Assembly (NCBI GenBank): GCA_963693035.2
Contig: CAXMMQ010000009.1
Coordinates: 62,001-126,000 of the forward strand
Origin: Lichenicoccus sp963693035
Lineage (GTDB): Bacteria; Pseudomonadota; Alphaproteobacteria; Acetobacterales; Acetobacteraceae
Direction: 5' to 3'
DNA: 64,000 bases
Shown here one piece after another: positions 8,655-17,258 of the stretch. Position numbers and translations under genes: made by a program. Position 1 is the stretch's first letter; every line of letters starts with the position of its first letter. The notes under the pieces are model-generated. The model had not been told where the DNA came from and did no database searches. It saw only the letters and a list, made by a program, of their open reading frames with translations.

Positions 8655-9614
8655 CTAGTGGGGCGGCGGCAGCGACTGGCTCTGCACCGGCTCGCTCGGC
8701 GCAAGCTGGGTGGGGCCGGTGTCCGGATTGGGTGGGTAGGTGCCAGGACCAGACGGCGTGCTGGTATAGCCGGATGCGCCTCCCGGAGCCTCCCCGGGTG
8801 CGCCATAGACATTGCCACGCTGGTATGGCGGCGGATATTCGTCCGGCGCGCCCTGGTCAGGCGCTGCCTCGGCGCCGCGATAGGCCGGCTGTGGCGCCGG
8901 GCCGGTGCCGCCATAGCGCATCAGCACCGCACGCAGCGGATCCGCGCCTGGATTGTTCACCCGCATCGCCACCGCGATGTCCTGCACGCCCACCGGCTGG
9001 CCGTAATAGGAGCGGTTGCCGACGCTGTCGAACGACAGGATGCTGCCCTGCAGCGAAATGCCGGCGAACAGGCCCTTGCTCTTCTCGAGCACCACGATGT
9101 CGGCGTTGAAGGCGGCCGAGGTGTCGCCCTCCATGCCGGCGCCCAGCGTGGCCAGGGTGACGCCGGCATTGGCGCCGAACTTGAACTGGCTGTCCATGAT
9201 CGCGGTCAGGCCACGCCTGCTCATGATGAACAGCATCAGCTCGGCATCCTGGATACCCGCCTGCAAACCAAACGACCCTGATCCCATCGAGTAGAAAGCC
9301 GGCGCCGACCAGGATCCCGAGCCGTCGCGGGCGAGCAGCGTGCAGCCGCCGCCGGAGCCGCCGAAGATGAACGACATGCGGAAGATGCTGGGACAGATCA
9401 GCACGCCGCGCGAGCGGGACAGGAAGCGCCGCGCTTGGTCGCCGTTGGCGCGCCAGTCGAGGATGTCCTGCGCGGTCAGCGTGGCCCGGTCGACCAGCCG
9501 CTGCTGCTGCTCCTGGCGCTCGGTGAGTTGCTGTGCACGTGCGGCCCCGGTGGTGACCGACATGGCGACAAGCGTGAGCGAGAAAAACGCGGTGAGGCCG
9601 CGGCGCGTTCGCAT
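8655..9614 (-). CDS. Exported SYLF (Ysc84-like) lipid-binding protein
   Basis: A 319-residue protein beginning with a Sec-type signal peptide (MRTRRGLTAFFSLTLVAMSV..AARA). The SYLF/Ysc84 domain covers about residues 60-210 and contains the glycine-rich, hydrophobic pattern SFIFGGSGGG and GAGMEGDTSA. SYLF domains bind membranes or phosphoinositides; the bacterial role is unclear. The C-terminal 100 residues are Pro/Gly/Tyr-rich and probably disordered. GGGAC lies just upstream of ATG 9614; an upstream in-frame start would bury the signal peptide. Confidence 0.85.
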   Translation of the reverse strand: MRTRRGLTAFFSLTLVAMSVTTGAARAQQLTERQEQQQRLVDRATLTAQDILDWRANGDQARRFLSRSRGVLICPSIFRMSFIFGGSGGGCTLLARDGSGSWSAPAFYSMGSGSFGLQAGIQDAELMLFIMSRRGLTAIMDSQFKFGANAGVTLATLGAGMEGDTSAAFNADIVVLEKSKGLFAGISLQGSILSFDSVGNRSYYGQPVGVQDIAVAMRVNNPGADPLRAVLMRYGGTGPAPQPAYRGAEAAPDQGAPDEYPPPYQRGNVYGAPGEAPGGASGYTSTPSGPGTYPPNPDTGPTQLAPSEPVQSQSLPPPH

Positions 9615-9711
9615 GATGTCCCTGTCTCCAGCCCGCACCCGCGCCGAAGCGCGCACGGGTGCTTCGCGTCACTGACTAGCAAGATTTCCCCGGCGCCGTG
9701 AGCCCTGCTGC

Positions 9712-10512
9712 CTACGCGAAGCTGATCCCGGTTGCCGCGGAGATCGCCTCGGCGATGCCCGGGGTCGCGGCGAGGATCGGGTATGCGCCGGTCATGCCGC
9801 CATCGCGCAGGAACGGCGAGACGTGCACGCCGACCTCGGCCAGCAGCGGCAGCGCGCCCGCCACGTCCCACAAGTTGATGAACGGCTCGATATAGGCGTC
9901 GAGCCGGCCGCAGGCGATCTCGGCCAGCGCGATGGCGCCGCAGCCGCCGGTGCGTGGGGCGGCGCCCAGGGACGCGATGCGCCCGCTCAGCGCCGCATGC
10001 GCCTCGGCGCTGACCTTCGGGCTCCAGCCGACCTCGACCATTGCCCGGACGATCTCGGTGGTGTCGGCCGGGCGGATCGGGGTGCCGTTCAGGCTGGCGC
10101 CGCCGCCGTCGCGGGCCAGGAAGGTCTCGCCGAACACCGGGGCCGCCACCAGGCCGAGCACCGGGCGCGCGCCATCCATCAGGCCGAGCGACACCGCCCA
10201 GCGATCCCGCCCGCGTGCATAGTTCGAGGTGCCGTCGATCGGGTCCACCACCCAGCGCAGCGACGCGGCCGCGCCCTGGTCGCTTTCGCCGGTCTCCTCG
10301 CCCTTGAAGCCGTCATCGGGGAACAGCGCCCGCAACCTGCCCGCGATCAGCGCCTCGACCGCGCCGTCGGCTTCGGTCACCCAGTCCTGCGCGCCCTTCA
10401 GGTTGCCGGTGAAGCTGCCGGAGGCGGGGCGCATGCGCATCGCCAGCGCAGCCGCCTCGGCGACGATCGCGCTGGCGGCCTCGAGGCGCTGGTTCAGGGC
10501 GTTCGACTGCAT
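9712..10512 (-). CDS. Inositol-monophosphatase family phosphatase
   Basis: A 266-residue Mg-dependent phosphatase of the FIG superfamily. Metal-site motifs are in order: GEET (about residue 75), WVVDPIDGTSNYARG (about 92-106) and the third metal Asp in WDVAGALPLL (about 220). Candidate substrates in this family are inositol-1-phosphate, histidinol-phosphate, or PAP/PAPS (CysQ). The sequence alone does not choose. It follows the mmcB-like gene on the same strand, 86 nt apart. Confidence 0.9.
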   Translation of the reverse strand: MQSNALNQRLEAASAIVAEAAALAMRMRPASGSFTGNLKGAQDWVTEADGAVEALIAGRLRALFPDDGFKGEETGESDQGAAASLRWVVDPIDGTSNYARGRDRWAVSLGLMDGARPVLGLVAAPVFGETFLARDGGGASLNGTPIRPADTTEIVRAMVEVGWSPKVSAEAHAALSGRIASLGAAPRTGGCGAIALAEIACGRLDAYIEPFINLWDVAGALPLLAEVGVHVSPFLRDGGMTGAYPILAATPGIAEAISAATGISFA

Positions 10513-10598
10513 TCGGTGGACCTCGCCTGTTGCGGGAAGTCAGCGTGAGCCCGCGCACCGGGTGGCGCAAGTTCGGGTGGCACAAGGTTGGGGACCGG

Positions 10599-11117
10599 TC
10601 ACTCGACCCGCAGGGCGGCCCGCAGCGAGGCGGTAATGGCCGGATCCTCGAGCATCGCCAGCCGCTGGGCGGCGATGGTGGCGAAGCGTTGCATCAGTGC
10701 CCGCCTGCGCGCCGGCGCGAGGGGGTGCGCCGGCGCTTCGCGCAGGATCTCGGCGTCCTGAGCGATGAGCGATCCGGGCGCGCAGTGCGGGCCGACGCAG
10801 GCGACCACCAGGCCGGTATCCGGCGGCAGCAGCGCGCGCGGGAACTGCTCGTCGACGGCAAAATACAGCGCATCGGAAAACGCCCGATACTCCTGCCATT
10901 TCATGTCGGTCAGGAAGTCGCGCGGCCCGGACTTCACCTCGATGCAGGCGAACCCGCCATCCGGACGCAGCGCCAGGATGTCGGCGCGCCGGCCGTTCGG
11001 CAGCGGCACCTCGTGCAGCGGCACCCAGCCGAGCAGCACGCAGAGCCTGGCGGCGGCGCGCCGGATGGCGAGGGAAGTCTCGGCCAGCACCGACCTGCGC
11101 TCGTCGTCATCCTGCAT
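10599..11117 (-). CDS. mmcB: MmcB-type DNA-repair-associated protein
   Basis: The 172-residue product matches the small alphaproteobacterial MmcB family, which has a PD-(D/E)XK nuclease-like core. Visible are RADILALRPDG (Asp), FACIEVKSG (the E-x-K of the motif) and DFLTDMKWQEYR. In Caulobacter MmcB takes part in mitomycin C damage repair (established family knowledge). The start at ATG 11117 (MQDDDERRS) fits the family; the frame runs further upstream to 11189. It is divergent from the Rrf2-type regulator across 131 bp. Confidence 0.82.
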   Translation of the reverse strand: MQDDDERRSVLAETSLAIRRAAARLCVLLGWVPLHEVPLPNGRRADILALRPDGGFACIEVKSGPRDFLTDMKWQEYRAFSDALYFAVDEQFPRALLPPDTGLVVACVGPHCAPGSLIAQDAEILREAPAHPLAPARRRALMQRFATIAAQRLAMLEDPAITASLRAALRVE

Positions 11118-11248
11118 CTGCCTGGGAACCGCATCTTCGGGGGATCTGCATCGGCCTCCCGTGATGCCGAAACCGCGCTGCATCGGCAAGGGACCACGCT
11201 CGAACTATCTCGGATGGTCGCGCAACCACGCTTGCCGGTAAACGCTGC

Positions 11249-11692
11249 ATGAGCGCCATGATCGCAACCCGGTTCTCCGTCGCCACCCATATCATGCTGC
11301 TGATGACGGTCGAACCTGCCGGCCGCCTGACGAGTCCGCGGATCGCCGGCAGCGTCAACACCAACCCGGTGGTGGTCCGGCGCATCATGCGGCTGCTGGC
11401 GCAGGCGGGCCTCGTCCGCGTCCGGCGCGGACAGGGCGGCGCCGCGCTGGGTCGGCCGCCTGAGCGGATCTCGCTGGACGATGTCTGGATCGCGGTCAAC
11501 CCGGTGCGGCTGCCGCTGCTGCCGCTGCACGCCAACCCCGATCCGGAGTGTCCCGTCGGCCGCCACGTGCCGCGTGTCCTCGGAGAGCGGTTCGAAGCCG
11601 CGGAGGCCGCGATGCGCGCGGCGCTGGCCGCCATCACGCTCGATGCGGTCGCGGTCCAGATCAGCAAGGCGACCAAGGCGATCGCCGGCTAG
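11249..11692 (+). CDS. Rrf2-family transcriptional regulator
   Basis: A 147-residue winged-helix regulator. The N-terminal HTH (about residues 25-70: RIAGSVNTNPVVVRRIMRLLAQAGLVRVRRGQGGAALGR) is typical of Rrf2/YwnA-like proteins. Only one cysteine (PECPVG) is present, so the three-Cys [Fe-S] cluster of IscR and NsrR is absent and an iron-sulfur sensing role is not supported. The TAG stop lies inside the terminal CTAG of a palindromic repeat starting at 11689. An alternative start is ATG 11258 (MIATRFS). Confidence 0.85.
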   Translation: MSAMIATRFSVATHIMLLMTVEPAGRLTSPRIAGSVNTNPVVVRRIMRLLAQAGLVRVRRGQGGAALGRPPERISLDDVWIAVNPVRLPLLPLHANPDPECPVGRHVPRVLGERFEAAEAAMRAALAAITLDAVAVQISKATKAIAG

Positions 11693-11794
11693 AGCATGTT
11701 CCGATCGATCATGCTCCGCTTGTCGTTCAATAGAGCAGCTTTATCCGACACTTGGCATCGCGCAGCGACTCCAAGTGATTGGATGCTGCTCTAG
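11689..11794. repeat. 106-bp palindromic repeat, copy 1 (3' of rrf2)
   Basis: A near-identical partner lies at 13132-13236, on the other side of tyrS. The element begins with CTAGAGCATG and ends with GCTGCTCTAG, giving imperfect terminal inverted repeats (CTAGAGCAT/GATCCGATC type). Inside are two more hairpins: GAGCATG.. with ..CATGCTC, and ACTTGG with CCAAGT around a GC-rich loop. The left CTAG supplies the rrf2 stop codon. It looks like a MITE or REP-type non-coding element. No transposase is encoded. Confidence 0.85.
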
Positions 11795-11809
11795 GACGGC
11801 CGCCGCTGG

Positions 11810-13096
11810 CTACCCCGGCCGCACCAGCAGATGCTGCTTGCGGCCGACCGAGAGCTTGATCGCGCCGTCGCGGAGATCGGCGCCGGACACCACGCGGTTC
11901 TCGTCAGTGACCGCAACGTCATTGATCCGCAGGCCACCGCCGCGCGCCAGCCGCCTTGCCTCGCCGTTGCTGGCGACCAGCCCCATCTCGGCGAACAGGC
12001 GATGCACCGGCACGCCGGTCACGAGCCTCGCGTGTGCGATCGGCCGCGACGGCAATGCGTCGGGCGCGGCGCCGGCGGATCCCCCCGTCTCGAACAGCGC
12101 AAGTCCAGCCGCGGCCGCATGCTCGGCTGTCCGGCGGCCGTGGCAGATCGCGGTCGCCTCGGTCGCGAGGATCTTCTTGGCATCGTTGATCGCAGCGCCC
12201 GGCAATGCGCCCAGCCGGTCGCATTCCGCCGCCTCAAGGTCGGTGAACAGCTTGAGGAAGCGGCCGACATCGGCATCCTCGGTATTGCGCCAGAACTGCC
12301 AGTAGTCGAACGGCGCCAGCCTTGCCGCCGACAGCCAGACCGCGCCCGAAGCGGTCTTTCCCATCTTGGCGCCGGATGCGGTGGCCAGCAGCGGCGTGGT
12401 CAGGCCGAACACCTGCTTCTGGTCGGTGCGGCGCACCAGGTCGACGCCGGAGACGATGTTGCCCCACTGGTCGGAGCCGCCCATCTGCAGCACCACGCCG
12501 TGCCGGCGCCAGAGCTCGCGGAAATCGTAGCTTTGCAGGATCGAGTAGTTGAACTCCAGGAACGTGAGGCCCTGCTCGCGCTCCAGTCGCTGACGTACGC
12601 TGTCGAAGCCGAGCATGCGGCTGACGCTGAAATGCGCGCCGACCTCGCGCAGCAGGTCGATATAGCCGAGCCGGTCGAGCCATTCGGCATTGTCCGGCAT
12701 GATCGCATCCGACGGCCCGTCGCCGAAGCGCAGCATGGCGGCGAGATTGGCGCGTATACCGGCCCGGTTGTGCTCGATCCCGTCGGCGTCGAGCAACTGC
12801 CGTGCCTCGTCGCGAAACGACGGATCGCCGATCCGGGTGGTGCCGCCGCCGAGGAGGGCCACCGGGCGATGGCCGTGCCGCTGCAGCAGGCGCAGGATCA
12901 TGATCTGGATCATGTGGCCGACATGCAGGCTGTCGGCGGTGGCATCAAAGCCGATATATCCGCTGACGATGCCGGCCCGCAGTGCCGCATCGAGGGCCGC
13001 GATGTCGGTGCACTGGAAGATATAGCCGCGCGCTTTTGCTTCCTGGAGGAAGGGCGTTTCCCGAAGCGCGGGGAGGTTAAGCGGGCTCGTGGTCAT
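11810..13096 (-). CDS. tyrS: Tyrosyl-tRNA synthetase
   Basis: This cytosolic enzyme charges tRNA-Tyr. The 428-residue product has a class I synthetase core with HVGH (residues 58-61, the HIGH motif), GSDQWGN (about 207-213, Tyr and tRNA contact) and GAKMGKT (242-248, the KMSKS loop). A C-terminal S4 RNA-binding domain includes GLRINDVAVTDENRVV. ATG 13096 is preferred; the frame extends upstream to a GTG at 13132, inside the flanking repeat. Flanked on both sides by copies of one palindromic repeat, suggesting element insertion at both gene borders. Confidence 0.96.
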   Translation of the reverse strand: MTTSPLNLPALRETPFLQEAKARGYIFQCTDIAALDAALRAGIVSGYIGFDATADSLHVGHMIQIMILRLLQRHGHRPVALLGGGTTRIGDPSFRDEARQLLDADGIEHNRAGIRANLAAMLRFGDGPSDAIMPDNAEWLDRLGYIDLLREVGAHFSVSRMLGFDSVRQRLEREQGLTFLEFNYSILQSYDFRELWRRHGVVLQMGGSDQWGNIVSGVDLVRRTDQKQVFGLTTPLLATASGAKMGKTASGAVWLSAARLAPFDYWQFWRNTEDADVGRFLKLFTDLEAAECDRLGALPGAAINDAKKILATEATAICHGRRTAEHAAAAGLALFETGGSAGAAPDALPSRPIAHARLVTGVPVHRLFAEMGLVASNGEARRLARGGGLRINDVAVTDENRVVSGADLRDGAIKLSVGRKQHLLVRPG

Positions 13097-13131
13097 GCGT
13101 TCGGCCGGGCTCCGGGAGAGGTCAGCGGCCA

Positions 13132-13236
13132 CTAGAGCATGATCCGATCGATCATGCTCCGCTTGTCGTTTTATAGACCAGCTTTACCCGAGACTTGGCA
13201 TCGCGCAGCGATTCCAAGTGATCGGATGCTGCTCTA
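13132..13236. repeat. 105-bp palindromic repeat, copy 2 (5' of tyrS)
   Basis: The same element as at 11689-11794, in the same orientation, about 86% identical or better by eye. This copy carries a perfect 10-bp inverted pair, GAGCATGATC and GATCATGCTC, separated by 5 nt, and the ACTTGG/CCAAGT hairpin. It ends in GCTGCTCTAG. It lies 35 bp upstream of the tyrS start codon and so may separate tyrS from, or supply, its promoter. Confidence 0.85.
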
Positions 13237-13341
13237 GCACACCGGCCCTGCGGGCACGACCTCCTGCGATCGCCGATCGACTATGTGTGGTTTGCGATAC
13301 AGCCAGCAATACAAGGCATGGGTCTCACGAATGTTGCAGCG

Positions 13342-13383
13342 CCCATCAAAAAGAAACGGCGCCGGGGCGGACCCGGCGCCGTT
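13342..13383 (-). terminator. Intrinsic terminator of the alpha/beta-hydrolase gene
   Basis: A perfect 12-bp stem (AACGGCGCCGGG with CCCGGCGCCGTT, 13355-13383) with a 5-nt loop. Read on the minus strand it is followed by TTTCTTTTT. It lies 29 nt past the hydrolase stop. This is the clearest Rho-independent terminator in the window. Confidence 0.88.
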
Positions 13384-13411
13384 GCAATGCGGAACTGCAG
13401 GCGGAACTGCG

Positions 13412-14077
13412 TCAGTCGGCGGCGAGCGCCATGGTCTTGCGGGCGACCACGCGGCCGACATAGTCGTCGATGGCTTCCGAGACGTGGTCTGCATGATTGG
13501 CAAACACATGATCGGCGCCGGCATAGACGCGATAATCGACCTGCACGCCCTTCTGGGTGTTGAGCTTGTCCACCAGCTTGCGGACCGCGGGCTCCGGCAC
13601 TAACTCGTCGGCGTCGCCGTGCAGCATTAGGCCGCCGCAGGGACAAGGTGCCAGGAAGCCGAAATCATAGTGGTTCGCGGGTGGTGCCACGCTGACCCAG
13701 CCCGAGACTTCCGGGCGACGCATCAGCAATTGCATCCCGACGAAGGCGCCAAAGGAATAGCCCGAGATCCAGAGACCGCTGGAATTCGGGTTGACCATCT
13801 GCATCCAGTCGAGTGCGCCAGCGGCGTCGCTGATCTCGCCAATGCCGCCGTCATAGCGGCCCTGCGAGCGTCCGACGCCACGGAAATTGAAGCGCATCAC
13901 GGAGAAGCCGAGCTTCTCGAACGCGCGATACATCGCATAGGTGATGCGATTGTTCATGGTTCCGCCATGCAGCGGATGCGGGTGCATGATGAGAGCAAGC
14001 GGAGCATTCGGCTCGCTGGAGTGGTGGTAGCGTCCCTCAAGCCGGCCGTCAGGACCAGCGAACATTACCTCAGGCAT
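13412..14077 (-). CDS. Alpha/beta hydrolase
   Basis: A 221-residue cytosolic alpha/beta hydrolase. The oxyanion-hole region HPHPLHGGTMNN, the nucleophile elbow GYSFG, the acid DADELVPE and the catalytic-His motif GADHVF are in order. The HPHPLHGG..VMRFNFRGVGRSQG pattern is that of a widespread small-hydrolase family often annotated as esterase or dienelactone-hydrolase-related; substrate unknown. It is monocistronic, with its own terminator at 13342-13383. Confidence 0.88.
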   Translation of the reverse strand: MPEVMFAGPDGRLEGRYHHSSEPNAPLALIMHPHPLHGGTMNNRITYAMYRAFEKLGFSVMRFNFRGVGRSQGRYDGGIGEISDAAGALDWMQMVNPNSSGLWISGYSFGAFVGMQLLMRRPEVSGWVSVAPPANHYDFGFLAPCPCGGLMLHGDADELVPEPAVRKLVDKLNTQKGVQVDYRVYAGADHVFANHADHVSEAIDDYVGRVVARKTMALAAD

Positions 14078-14591
14078 CTTGTCCCGCTATTTTTGTCGCT
14101 CCGCCTCGAGGCATGGGCGCGAGCTTTGTTGCAACGCAATTCGGACGCTGGCGATGCCCCGCCATGCGTCCGGCTTCAAGCGAAAGTCATGGCCGGCCGG
14201 TCGGTCGCCGGATTGCCGTCAAATCGCGGTCGGCGGCCAATCGAGAGAGGCCACCCGCGATGGGGAGGCTGTATATGGCGCAACGACCGGAGCTTTCAAA
14301 TTGTCCTGTGGTCGGTGCTGGTGTGCGTCATAACGAGTTGTGCCCGCCAAAGGCGAGTCGGCCGCGGGTGCGCGGAGTGGAAGGTCATCAACCTGGTCCT
14401 TTTCGTGCGACTCCACGCTGCAAAATTGGCCCGTGGACAACACGTTTGCGACTGTATAGCGGCGCTGCCGGCCGATTTACACTGAAATCAATGCGCATGA
14501 CGCATAGTGCGGCGGAAATAGGAGACACGGGATTGTGATGACATGACAACGGGTTGCTCTCGTGCAGTGTTCGATCATTCTTGGGACGTCA
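14078..14591. other. Gene-free interval upstream of the cysteine desulfurases
   Basis: About 0.5 kb without a convincing gene. Short frames exist on both strands but resemble no family. The right part (about 14380-14590) is visibly AT-richer than the surroundings and contains TTTACA (14476-14481) and an ATGCGCATGACGCATAGTGC stretch with partial dyad symmetry. This is the likely promoter and operator area of the nifS/iscS/fdx/mnmA operon, but no precise promoter can be assigned. Confidence 0.4.
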
Positions 14592-15731
14592 ATGAACATC
14601 GTTTCTAACGAACTATTTACGCTATTCGACGCCAATGCGTCCGAGAGCCCGCGCCAGCCTGCCCTGGATGCCGCCGCCGCCGCCACCAGGCTTGCCGGCA
14701 ATCCCGCCTCGGTGCATCGCGCCGGACGCGCTGCCCGCGCCGTTCTCGAAGCCGCGCGCGAGCGGCTTGCCGAGTTGTTCGGCGCCGACGCGGACGACAT
14801 CGTCTTCACCTCCGGCGGCACCGAGGCGGATGCGCTCGCCCTGCACGGCATTGAGCGCGTCGTGCTCTACGGCGCCACCGAACATGACGCGGTCCGCAAC
14901 GCCGTGCCTGGGCATGCCCGGGCGGTTGCCGTGCGGCCCGACGGCCGCCTCGATCCGCAGACGCTTGCGACCGCGCTCGCCGCGACGCCGGGGCCGGCTT
15001 TGGTCTGTCTAATGCTGGCCAACAACGAGACCGGCGTGCTGCATCCGGTTTCGGCAGCGGCGCAGGTCTGCCGCGCTCATGGCGCATGGCTGCATGTCGA
15101 TGCGGTGCAGGCAGCCGGACGAATCCCGCTCGACCTCAGGGCACTCGGCGCCGACAGCATGGCGCTCTCCGGCCACAAGCTCGGCGGTCCCAAGGGGGCC
15201 GGCGCGCTCCTGCTCGGCGGCGCCCGGCGCGGACCGCTGCCGCCGCTGATCTCGGGCGGCGGCCAGGAGCAGGGCCGTCGCGGGGGCACCCCGGCGCTCC
15301 CGGCCATAGCCGGGTTTGCCGCCGCGGCGGCCGACGCGGTCGCCGGCATGGCGCAGGCGGCCTTCACCCAGGGCCGCCTGCGTGACCGTATCGAGCGCGC
15401 CGCCATCGAGGTCGGCGCCATCGCCTGCGGGGCCGCGTCGCCGCGCCTGCCCAACACGACCTGCCTTGCCCTGCCGGGCCGCGCCGCCGCGACGCAACTG
15501 ATCGCGCTCGACATCGCCGGCTACGGCGTCTCGGCGGGCAGCGCCTGCTCGTCCGGCAAGGTGGCGCGCTCGCATGTGCTGGACGCGATGGGTCTGGGCC
15601 CGCTTGCCGGCCAGGCAATCCGGGTGTCGCTGCCCTGGAATGTCGAGGCGGCTTCGGTCGAGGGCTTCATCGCCGCCTATGTCGGCATGGCAACCAGGCG
15701 CATCCCAGCCGGCTCCGGACAGGCGGCATGA
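14592..15731 (+). CDS. Cysteine desulfurase (NifS/IscS-like), first copy
   Basis: A PLP-dependent class V aminotransferase-fold enzyme that takes sulfur from cysteine. In the 379-residue product the PLP lysine is Lys196 (SGHK), the cofactor His is in ATEHD, and the persulfide Cys319 lies in SAGSACSSGK. The N-terminus (FDANASESPRQPALDA) departs from the common YLDxAATTP. The start could instead be GTG 14562; neither has a clear Shine-Dalgarno. The stop overlaps the ATG of a second desulfurase (ATGA, 15728-15731). The pair probably forms a heterodimer or specialised pair, by analogy to alphaproteobacterial ISC loci. Confidence 0.9.
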   Translation: MNIVSNELFTLFDANASESPRQPALDAAAAATRLAGNPASVHRAGRAARAVLEAARERLAELFGADADDIVFTSGGTEADALALHGIERVVLYGATEHDAVRNAVPGHARAVAVRPDGRLDPQTLATALAATPGPALVCLMLANNETGVLHPVSAAAQVCRAHGAWLHVDAVQAAGRIPLDLRALGADSMALSGHKLGGPKGAGALLLGGARRGPLPPLISGGGQEQGRRGGTPALPAIAGFAAAAADAVAGMAQAAFTQGRLRDRIERAAIEVGAIACGAASPRLPNTTCLALPGRAAATQLIALDIAGYGVSAGSACSSGKVARSHVLDAMGLGPLAGQAIRVSLPWNVEAASVEGFIAAYVGMATRRIPAGSGQAA

Positions 15732-16948
15732 TCTATCTCGACAACCAGGCCACGACGCCGTGCGATCCGCGCGTCGTCGATGCGATGCTGCCGTTCTTCG
15801 GCATGCACTATGGCAACGCGCACAGCGCCGAGCACGCGATGGGACGCGACGCCGAGGCCGCCTGCGATGCCGCCCGCGAGGCGGTGGCCCGGCTGATCGG
15901 CGCCGATCCGCGTGCCGTGCTGCTGACCTCGGGCGCCACCGAGAGCAACAACCTCGCCATCAAGGGCGCCGTCCGCCATCTGCGCGCCTATGGCGATGCC
16001 CGCCGCCGGGTGATCACGCTGGCCACCGAGCATCCCTGCGTGCTGGAGACCGTGCGCGATCTCGCCGGCGAGGGCTTCGAGCCGGTGATCCTCCCGGTGC
16101 AGCCGGACGGCAGGCTCGATGCGGCGCTGCTGCAGGAGGCGCTGCGCACGCCGACGCTGCTGGTCAGCATCATGGCGGTCAACAACGAGACCGGGGTGAT
16201 CCAGGACCTTGCCGGCCTCGCGCCGCTGGTGCGTGCGGCCGGCGCGCTGCTGCATTCCGACCTCGCCCAGGCCGCCGGCAAGATCGTCATCGATGTCGCG
16301 GCGCTGGGTCTCGATCTCGCCTCGCTCAGCGCCCACAAGCTGTACGGCCCGAAGGGGGTCGGCGCGCTCTATGTCCGAAGGCGACCGCGGGTGCGCCTGC
16401 AGCCGCTGTTCTCCGGCGGCGGCCAGGAGCGCGGTATGCGATCGGGCACCCTTGCGGTGCCGCTGGTGGCGGGCTTCGGCCGCGCCGCGCAGATCGCGGG
16501 CGACGCGTTGGCCGACGAGCCGAGCCAGCTCGGCTCGCTGCGCGACCGGCTGCTGGAGCGGCTGCGGCACGGCGTTCCAGGCTTGGTCGTCAATGGCAGC
16601 ATGAGCCACCGCATTGCCGGCAACCTCAACCTGCGCTTCCCGGGCGCCGATGCGCAGGCGATCATCGCGTCGGCGCCGGAGCTGTGCCTGTCCACCGGTT
16701 CGGCCTGCTCGTCGGCGTCGGTCGAGCCGTCGATGGTGCTGCAGGCGATGGGGCTGACCCGGCGGCAGGCGGCGGAAAGCTTGCGCCTCGCGATCGGACG
16801 TTTTACCTCACCGGCCGACCTGGAGCAGGCCGCGGCCATCCTGCTCCGCGCGCATGCAAGCGCGACCGGCCAACCTTCCACCGGCCAGCCTTCCACCGGC
16901 CAGCCTTCCACCGGACAGCCCGCCGAGATGCCAGAATGCCAAGGATGA
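15728..16948 (+). CDS. Cysteine desulfurase (IscS-like), second copy
   Basis: A 406-residue paralogue of the upstream gene, closer to IscS. It has YLDNQATTP at the N-terminus, His102 (TEHP), PLP Lys204 (SAHK), the GGGQERGMRSGT loop and persulfide Cys327 (STGSACSSAS). It lacks the long flexible IscS C-terminal extension and instead ends with a repeated STGQP tail encoded by 15-bp tandem repeats. Start and stop overlap both neighbours (ATGA at each end), so the four-gene set is likely one coupled operon providing sulfur for Fe-S clusters and tRNA thiolation. Confidence 0.92.
   Translation: MIYLDNQATTPCDPRVVDAMLPFFGMHYGNAHSAEHAMGRDAEAACDAAREAVARLIGADPRAVLLTSGATESNNLAIKGAVRHLRAYGDARRRVITLATEHPCVLETVRDLAGEGFEPVILPVQPDGRLDAALLQEALRTPTLLVSIMAVNNETGVIQDLAGLAPLVRAAGALLHSDLAQAAGKIVIDVAALGLDLASLSAHKLYGPKGVGALYVRRRPRVRLQPLFSGGGQERGMRSGTLAVPLVAGFGRAAQIAGDALADEPSQLGSLRDRLLERLRHGVPGLVVNGSMSHRIAGNLNLRFPGADAQAIIASAPELCLSTGSACSSASVEPSMVLQAMGLTRRQAAESLRLAIGRFTSPADLEQAAAILLRAHASATGQPSTGQPSTGQPSTGQPAEMPECQG
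16865..16920 (+). repeat. 15-bp tandem repeat, 3.7 copies, in the iscS-like tail
   Basis: Units start at 16865, 16880, 16895 and 16910 (partial), of type ACCGGCCAGCCTTCC, encoding TGQPS repeats. The period is a multiple of three, so copy-number change would alter tail length without a frameshift. Confidence 0.92.
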
Positions 16949-17250
16949 CCTTCATCGAGCGTGACGGCAGCGCGCGCGAGGTGGAGGCCCCGCTCGGGCT
17001 CTCCGTGCTGGAGATCGCGCATCGCCACGGCGTCGATCTCGAGGGCGCCTGCGAGGGCTCGCTGGCCTGCGCCACCTGCCATGTGGTGGTCGATCCGGCC
17101 TGGACGCCGAAGCTTGCCGACGCCACCGAGGACGAGGAGGACATGCTCGACCTCGCCTTCGGCCTGGAGAAGACCTCGCGGCTCGGCTGCCAGATCGTGA
17201 TGACCGAGGCGCTCGACGGCCTCGTCGTCCGCCTGCCGCGCACCGGCTGA
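16936..17250 (+). CDS. fdx: [2Fe-2S] ferredoxin, ISC type
   Basis: A 104-residue adrenodoxin-like ferredoxin that supplies electrons for Fe-S cluster assembly. Cluster ligands are Cys39, Cys45, Cys48 (ACEGSLACATC) and Cys85 (SRLGC). The acidic DATEDEEDMLDLA helix is the usual partner-docking surface. Two starts are possible: ATG 16936 (MPRMTFIERDG, as in homologues) or ATG 16945, which makes an ATGA with the upstream stop. It sits between the iscS-like gene and mnmA. Confidence 0.93.
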   Translation: MPRMTFIERDGSAREVEAPLGLSVLEIAHRHGVDLEGACEGSLACATCHVVVDPAWTPKLADATEDEEDMLDLAFGLEKTSRLGCQIVMTEALDGLVVRLPRTG

Positions 17251-17258
17251 CGCACCGG

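Noticed and set aside
14079..14538. Short frames in the gap before the cysteine desulfurases as genes
   Set aside because: No Shine-Dalgarno, no family resemblance, and several mutually overlapping frames of similar length.
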